NCBI GenBank assembly: GCA_003956705.1
Contig: QZCP01000134.1
Span: 44,562-108,561, forward strand
Length of the DNA: 64,000 nt
Source: Brevipalpus yothersi
Lineage: Eukaryota > Arthropoda > Arachnida > Trombidiformes > Tenuipalpidae
Reading direction: 5' to 3'
Of the stretch, positions 60,921 to 64,000 are shown one piece after another. Position 1 is the stretch's first letter; each line of letters begins with the position of its first letter. Both the position numbers and the translations under genes were made by a program. Below the pieces are notes generated by a model that did no database searches, was not told where the DNA came from, and saw only the letters and a list, made by a program, of their open reading frames with translations.

Positions 60921-62322
60921 ATGATGGCCACCAAAATAACTCTCAAGACACCCAAAGGTATGCGTGATATTGGTCCACAACAGATGTTGATTCGTAAAAA
61001 AAATTTTCAAATTGATTACCGATTGCTTCAAGAGACATGGAGCCCAAGAGTTGGACATGCCAGTGGGTGAATTGCGAGAAACCTTAACCGGTAAATATGG
61101 TGAGGAAGCCAAGCTCCTCTATCATCTTGCTGATCAAGGTAAGATGGTGATCGGTGATTAGCATAGATTAAGAATTTCTTCTTCTTCAAAATAGGTGGTA
61201 AAATCCTCTCACGACGATATGGTTTCACTATGCGGTTGGTGCGGTATCTTACTAAACACAAGACACCTTCAATGAAGAGATACGAAATGGCAAAAATCTT
61301 TGGATGAGACGATCCAAAGACTACCAAAGAAAGATTCCGAGAGTTTAACCAATGTGTAGGTTTTCAAAAGAAAGTTTTTGACCATCATAGTCTGACGTCT
61401 TTCACTCTACAGGATTTTGATATTGCTGGTCCATCGGACAGGATGGTCGTTGATTTGGAATGTTTGAGAATGCTGTATGAGTGTCTGAATGATTTAGATC
61501 TCAAAAATTTCCTCATCAAAGTGAGTTTTCTCTACTACGAATATGCCCTATTAATTTTTGAATTATTTTCTTCCAATCTTGTAAATGCAGATTAGCCATA
61601 GCTATTATTCTGTGGAATGTTTGAGATTGCTGGAGTACCTAAAGAAAAATTCAAGCCAACATGCTCAGCGATAGATAAATTGGACCAGGTAAGTTCTAGC
61701 ACAAAACATTTGGTATCACCTCGACAACTCATCTCTCTCTTCTTCACAGCTGACCTGTGATGGAATCAAGAAAGAAATGTGCGTAGAAAAAGATCTCGAG
61801 GAAAAATCTGCGATTTGTGAACTCATCAAGCATCATGGCTCCATAGAAATACTGGACGCACTTCTCAATCAAGAGTTGAGAACCAATCCTGAAGCTAAGG
61901 CAGGTCTCGAAGATCTGAAACTATTGCACACTTATTGTGATGCTCTTGGAATCAATGGTTCAATCGAGAACGATCTGAGTCTAGCTCGTGGAGTGGATTA
62001 CCACACTGGATTGATTCTTGAAGTTGTACTCAAGAACGATGAGCTCCATGTGGGCAATATTTCTACTGGTGGTCGCTACGATGGTCTTGTCTTTGTCCGA
62101 CAACAGGCACAATGTTCCGTGTATTTGTGTAAGTCTTGGAATTGAGTGTGTTTTAACAATCGTCGAGCCAAGAACGAGCTGCATAACTCAACCCAGTGTT
62201 AATTGTTATGGCAGATCAATTGGAGATGACATGGTTGCCGAAAGGCTGAAAGTACTTCGAGAGCTGTGGAGCGAAGCTATCTCTGTAGAGCATTCTCATA
62301 AGGCCAAGAGCCCTAAACTGAT
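60921..62322 (+). pseudogene. HARS: Histidyl-tRNA synthetase pseudogene, near full-length copy with introns
   Basis: The copy starts at ATGATGGCC with LKTPKGMRDIGPQQM, the conserved HisRS motif 1 region. It continues, with a frame change, through the CFKRHG region, ELRETLTGKYGEEAK, GGKILSRRYGFTMRLVRYL, MKRYEMAKIF, TKERFREFNQC, FDIAGPSDRMVVDLECL, NDLDLKNFLIK, AGVPKEKFKPTCSAIDKLDQ, DLSLARGVDYHTGLILEVV and GGRYDGLV. After another shift come VPCICVSLGIECVLTIVE and MVAERLKVLRELWSEAIS. Introns at the same sites as in the 56940-57806 fragment are retained. Disruptions include a shift in the first exon, a stop in the FG-TGA-DD segment near 61309, a damaged exon start near 61592 (ISHSYYSVE in place of the conserved reading) and a shift near 62090. 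It ends abruptly inside SPKLMEK, where the next gene begins. A working HisRS gene must exist elsewhere. Confidence 0.88.
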
Positions 62323-62622
62323 GGAAAAATTATTTTGCACTCAACTTTTGATCGTCATTGCTCTCTCCAATATTCTGGTCGAAGCTAAAGGTAAGAATCC
62401 AAACCACTCTGTTCTCACTATTGATTATTGGCTCTGTTAAGATGTTAAAAATGGTTTTATTTTCCAATTTTTACAGGAATTAAGGAAAGACCTAGAAAAA
62501 CTGTGGCGAAAACCGTCAAACCCCAGCCACCGAAGAATAAGTTGATCATCACTCTGCGACCAACCTCTCCACCACCGACGAAGAAGCCCATCATCACAAC
62601 GCTCAAGCTTCAAACTGAATAG
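62321..62622 (+). CDS. Small secreted protein with Lys/Pro/Thr-rich tail, 2 exons, possibly truncated
   Basis: Exon 1 (62321-62390) encodes MEKLFCTQLLIVIALSN and ILVEAKG, a good signal peptide ending in phase 1 before GTAAGA. Exon 2 (62477-62622, acceptor TTTTTACAG) matches that phase and encodes a basic, Pro-rich segment with two related units (KNKLIITLRPT and KKPIITTLK) before a TAG stop. The product is 71 aa and I recognise no family. The ATG lies exactly where homology to HisRS (SPKLMEK) ends, so the gene is joined to the HisRS pseudogene and may use its transcript or promoter. The same frame stays open for 85 more codons after the TAG (62623-62877), so this may be the front part of a longer secreted protein. 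AATAAA lies at 63026. Confidence 0.5.
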
Positions 62623-62880
62623 GAGTTGTGCAGAATTGCAACAGATCCGAGCGATATATTCATCCTGAGCATAGTCAGGAAGATCAATGGAAAGATCATC
62701 CCTCTACCACCCATAATTCTGGACAATTCAAAGGTTTCCATCAGCCTGTGGGTCGAGAAAGGTTTGGGTTTCATTCATCAGCTCAAAAAGTATTTGTTAT
62801 TTGATAACAAATACAGTGATAATGTATCCGTTAATTTGCAAATATATCCCTCAATTATCAGACCTCTGCCACCTATCTAA
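62623..62880 (+). pseudogene. In-frame continuation of the secreted protein after a TAG
   Basis: Directly after the TAG at 62620-62622 the frame stays open for 85 sense codons and then ends with TAA. It reads ELCRIATDPSDIFILSIVRK, then a segment containing IIPLPPIILD and KVSISLWVEKGLGFIHQLKK, and ends IIRPLPPI, repeating the PLPPI element. It looks like a folded-domain sequence and has no start codon of its own near the front. It is either the lost C-terminal half of the secreted protein (nonsense mutation), a readthrough extension, or the result of a base error. No family recognised. Confidence 0.35.
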
Positions 62881-63025
62881 AAAACTGATCTTCTTATGTT
62901 AAGTATAATCAGCACATTCCAAGGAAAGCCAAGAGTGAAAACTCATCTTATATCTATTGTAGGCATGCAAAAAATTTGAAATCACTAGTAATCAAATTAT
63001 ATCAACTATTTAAATGTTAAGTATC

Positions 63026-63031
63026 AATAAA
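63026..63031 (+). terminator. Polyadenylation signal after the secreted-protein gene
   Basis: AATAAA lies about 145 bp past the TAA that ends the longer reading frame; it could serve either the 71-aa or the extended form. Confidence 0.4.
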
Positions 63032-63229
63032 TTTTTTCAGACAATTTTTCTATTCAGCTGATTCCAATTGAGATAAACTTATAATTTGCTCTCTAATCAT
63101 AATCACTCAAGTCCTCACTGCTTAACATTTTTCTCTCTTCTCCAATTCTCACAGATGGCATAGCATAAACTGAATTCTCAAGAACTTGAACCGGCCACTA
63201 TCATCAGCGATAACTACGATTATCACATA

Positions 63230-63347
63230 CAGTCGTTTGGTTTAGGATGAATACGTTAGTCCTAACTGATTAGATACCACCCACTGCCCGTTCAGGACCC
63301 TATCTTATCGTTGGAGACTATCGTATTCATCCTAAACCAAACGACTG
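63230..63347. mobile_element. 118-bp MITE of Tc1/mariner type
   Basis: Perfect 26-bp terminal inverted repeats (63230-63255 and 63322-63347) begin CAGTCGTTTGG, and the element is flanked on both sides by TA, the target-site duplication of Tc1/mariner transposons. The 66-bp interior has no coding capacity. This is a non-autonomous deletion derivative that would need a transposase from elsewhere; the perfect arms suggest a fairly recent insertion. Confidence 0.85.
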
Positions 63348-63938
63348 TAGTTGACAAAATATTCATAAGGAGGAGTGACTCAATTAGCGATAAGAGAGCA
63401 GTTCTTCTTGATGATGGTAGCAATTGAATCATCCAAACTATTCCCATTGTTAGCATTGAAAATCAAAATTGACTAACCAGAGGCAATCAGAATGAATAGT
63501 AAACAGGAAGCTTCTAAACCTTAGCTCAAGTTCGATAAAGAAGCATTTCACTATGAATCATTGAATAAAATTTAATCAAGTACAAGGAGAGAAGGATCGA
63601 ATAACTGTTTTGTTAGAAAATTTTTGAGGCAGTTATTTGCAGTTGAATCCATTTGAATGTTTCTTAAGGAATAAATTGCTCCGAAAATCAGTAGTGCTAA
63701 TAATACATGCAAATTTTTACCTGAAAAAAATGCTTTTTTCTTCTCGCAGAACAAGTGGGTTGATTAATACCTCCTACAAGTTTGAATAAGGTGATAAAAT
63801 AGGTTCAAACGCCACCCACTGCTATGATGATGAATGAATTGGTGAATAATGATGCATAAAATAGAAATAAATCGAGCTGATAATTCTTTGAGTTGTCCAC
63901 TATTATGAGAAAACACTTTTTTGAGGAAAAAACGAAGC

Positions 63939-63941
<3 letters not shown>
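63348..63941. other. Right edge, no gene seen
   Basis: AT-rich DNA after the MITE with no recognisable exon, leading into the terminal GA tract. Confidence 0.4.

Positions 63942-64000
<59 letters not shown>
63942..64000. repeat. (GA)n microsatellite at the window end
   Basis: At least 59 bp of GA repeats running off the end of the window. Confidence 0.95.

Noticed and set aside
63230..63347. Interior GATTAGATACC resembling a conserved small-subunit rRNA motif
   Set aside because: The match is about 11 bases, without surrounding rRNA sequence, inside a palindromic MITE; chance is the simplest explanation.
1..64000. CRISPR arrays, bacterial operons or phage-type systems
   Set aside because: No regularly spaced repeats with unique spacers, no Shine-Dalgarno-led gene strings; all supported genes are intron-containing animal genes apart from the viral polymerase.

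Overview
The window is nuclear DNA from a small AT-rich animal genome. It has GT-AG introns, AATAAA polyadenylation signals, very abundant (GA)n/(CT)n microsatellites and no bacterial gene organisation. The gene set (a pHCl-type Cys-loop chloride channel, Rab23, cytosolic GAPDH, a cholinesterase-like protein, topoisomerase I, RMDN1) points to an arthropod. A mite or other chelicerate is my guess from the base composition and gene structures, but the sequence alone does not prove it.

Layout from left to right. An RMDN1-like gene lies on the minus strand (392-1522). A signal-peptide exon at 3927-4110 is phase-compatible with a transmembrane exon at 13464-13780, and together they would make a small secreted-type membrane protein. 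Inside that 9.35-kb interval sits an uninterrupted 494-codon RNA-dependent RNA polymerase of partitivirus type (8535-10019), an endogenous viral element and the most striking object here. Next come Rab23 (19710-22746, +), GAPDH (24160-25362, +) and, convergent with it, a carboxylesterase/cholinesterase-family gene whose catalytic serine position reads Asp (26120-28392, -).

From 30528 to 51597 runs a pHCl-like ligand-gated chloride channel gene on the plus strand. Its nine exons can be joined in frame, with an 11.7-kb and a 5.6-kb intron. The larger intron holds GA tracts, a 30-N assembly gap and an 857-bp hairpin-rich, less AT-rich insertion (40163-41019). That insertion begins TG, ends CA, is flanked by ATGT on both sides and has a TATA box; I read it as a solo LTR candidate.

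The right end contains topoisomerase I (58252-60409, -). Broken histidyl-tRNA synthetase copies lie on both sides of it (56440-56781, 56940-57806 and 60921-62322). The last copy runs directly into the signal-peptide exon of a small secreted protein (62321-62622), whose reading frame continues for another 85 codons after an in-frame TAG. A 118-bp palindromic Tc1/mariner-type MITE lies at 63230-63347.

The host genes are unrelated housekeeping, signalling and neuronal genes; I see no joint pathway. The window's interest lies in its insertions: the endogenous RNA-virus polymerase, the hairpin-rich LTR-like element, the MITE, and the HisRS duplications with a possible new gene fusion.
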